A stretch of 64,000 bases of DNA from assembly GCF_020882245.1 (NCBI RefSeq), contig NC_083599.1, forward strand, positions 72,461,745-72,525,744, read 5' to 3'. The notes under the pieces are model-generated. The model was not told the DNA's origin and ran no database searches. It worked only from the letters and a program-made list of their open reading frames with translations. Position 1 is the first letter of the stretch; each line of letters starts with the position of its first letter. Below are positions 62,991-64,000 of the stretch, one piece after another. The position numbers and the translations under genes are program-made. The stretch comes from Rhopalosiphum padi. Lineage: Eukaryota; Arthropoda; Insecta; Hemiptera; Aphididae.

Positions 62991-64000
62991 GGCATAGTCG
63001 TATTATTATACTGCTTGTCCTTCCCATCACACCTTCTTTTATACATAATATATTATATTATAAGCTGCACCGACCTGCAGTGGCTATATTACGATATTAC
63101 GATGCGCGCGTGCGCAAAACATTGTTCGCAGCCGATGCATTCCTTCCCAGTCTTTTACTAAACACATTTTTTTTTTTATGATTAAAACAAGACTATGTTA
63201 TTATGTTTTCTCAGTTTTCAATATCGAAATAAGGCCTGCAGGCACAATCCGCGTGCACGTCAGCTATGCCTATATTATATGCCGTCCGCGATTACCGCAT
63301 ATGTAAGACCGTTTGATGTTATATTATGTTGGTATAGGTGGACGTAAAACTTATAACAGTACAAATATTATAAAATATTCGATTCCAAGGACACGTCATG
63401 TTATAATATTACGTACGTATAATATGTATATCGACATGTCACGTCTGATGCAGCAGCCAGGATAACCGTTTTTTACGGTTCCGAAATACATCGTCGACAT
63501 AATATTATATACATGGTATAGGTACTCTTACCGTTTGGTTTTTGAAATGTCCGGTATTCAAGTCACCGGTCCCGCGCGCCGGCTGACGTTCGAAATAGGA
63601 ACGGCATCGTTGTGTGTGTACGTGTTAGGTATAGATGGATAATAGTGATTAAAACACGACGGATTTTAAAGTCCGAACGTTCGTCGCGAAAGAAAGAATA
63701 AAATATATGTATTATGAATTAACAAATATAAGCATGTGGTTTCGAAAAAGACGTCTTAAACTATGGAAAAACCGCGCGACGCGACGACAACGACATTATA
63801 ATTATTATTATTGTAACGATAACGCACGTAATATTATAATATTAACACAATCGCGACGTTTTATTTCATTGTTACAAATTATTATAATATTGCTAATATT
63901 ATTACTGTGTGAAACGTATCGAATATATAATACGACGACGGCGACGGCAGCGTCGATTGTGCGGTGATATGATAATACAATAAACGCGTATTACAACAAT

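Larger units (their letters stand above)
60300..64000. promoter_or_regulatory. CpG-rich region, candidate MYRF promoter and first exons
   Basis: GC and CpG rise from about 60.3 kb and are high at 60.6-61.7 and 62.6-64 kb. On the minus strand good donor sites occur with no coding frame attached: AAACG|GTAAGAG at about 63530 and TTTGCG|GTGAGTATC at about 61795. Either could end a non-coding first exon that joins the acceptor at 53886. Also present are (TA)n at 61159-61187 and (TTA)n at 62964-62990. The assignment to MYRF rests on orientation and on the need for an upstream exon. Confidence 0.4.

Noticed and set aside
63707..63967. 86-codon plus-strand open frame at the right end
   Set aside because: Composition follows simple ATT and TAT repeats; no homology recognised.
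1..64000. CRISPR arrays, tRNA or rRNA genes, bacterial operons
   Set aside because: No regular spacer-repeat arrays, cloverleaf signals or rRNA-like segments were seen; the introns and transposons mark this as eukaryotic.

Overview
This is an AT-rich eukaryotic window, most likely from an aphid or a close hemipteran relative. That assignment is an inference from the base composition, the long AT-rich introns, the short CpG-rich islands and the kinds of transposon remnants; no marker sequence settles the species. Most of the 64 kb does not code for protein.

One complete conserved gene is readable. On the minus strand, from 53809 down to 37966, lies a homologue of myelin regulatory factor (MYRF), a membrane-tethered transcription factor that cleaves itself. 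I traced 20 coding exons by splice signals and reading frame. They sum to 3195 nt, exactly 1064 codons plus a stop. The product has an N-terminal activation region, a basic nuclear-localisation patch, an Ndt80-like DNA-binding domain, an intramolecular chaperone domain with a Ser597/Lys602 dyad, a coiled coil, one membrane span near 767-789, and a lumenal C-terminal domain. An extra in-frame exon with its own stop (41617-41742) predicts a short 902-residue form without the lumenal domain. One intron (after exon 18) appears to be of the GC-AG class.

Layout. 1-1150: CpG-rich, promoter-like. 1732-2222: a small element with inverted arrays of a 12-bp motif. 4664-6650: an intact Tc1/mariner-like transposon with perfect 47-bp terminal inverted repeats and an open 456-residue transposase. 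6.7-32 kb: mainly non-coding, with several MITE and transposon remnants. 32.3-33.4 kb: CpG-rich, with a TATA box on the plus strand and an exon-like minus-strand segment. 35.3 kb: a possible plus-strand last exon. 37966-53885: MYRF. 54.8-55.6 kb: a decayed MULE transposase in the region upstream of the MYRF coding start. 60.3-64 kb: CpG-rich, the likely upstream or promoter region of MYRF with candidate non-coding first-exon donors.

No tRNA, rRNA or CRISPR array was recognised. Nothing looks like a wholly new system; the most interesting items are the predicted alternative MYRF ending, the GC-AG intron, the intact transposon, and the element with inverted motif arrays.
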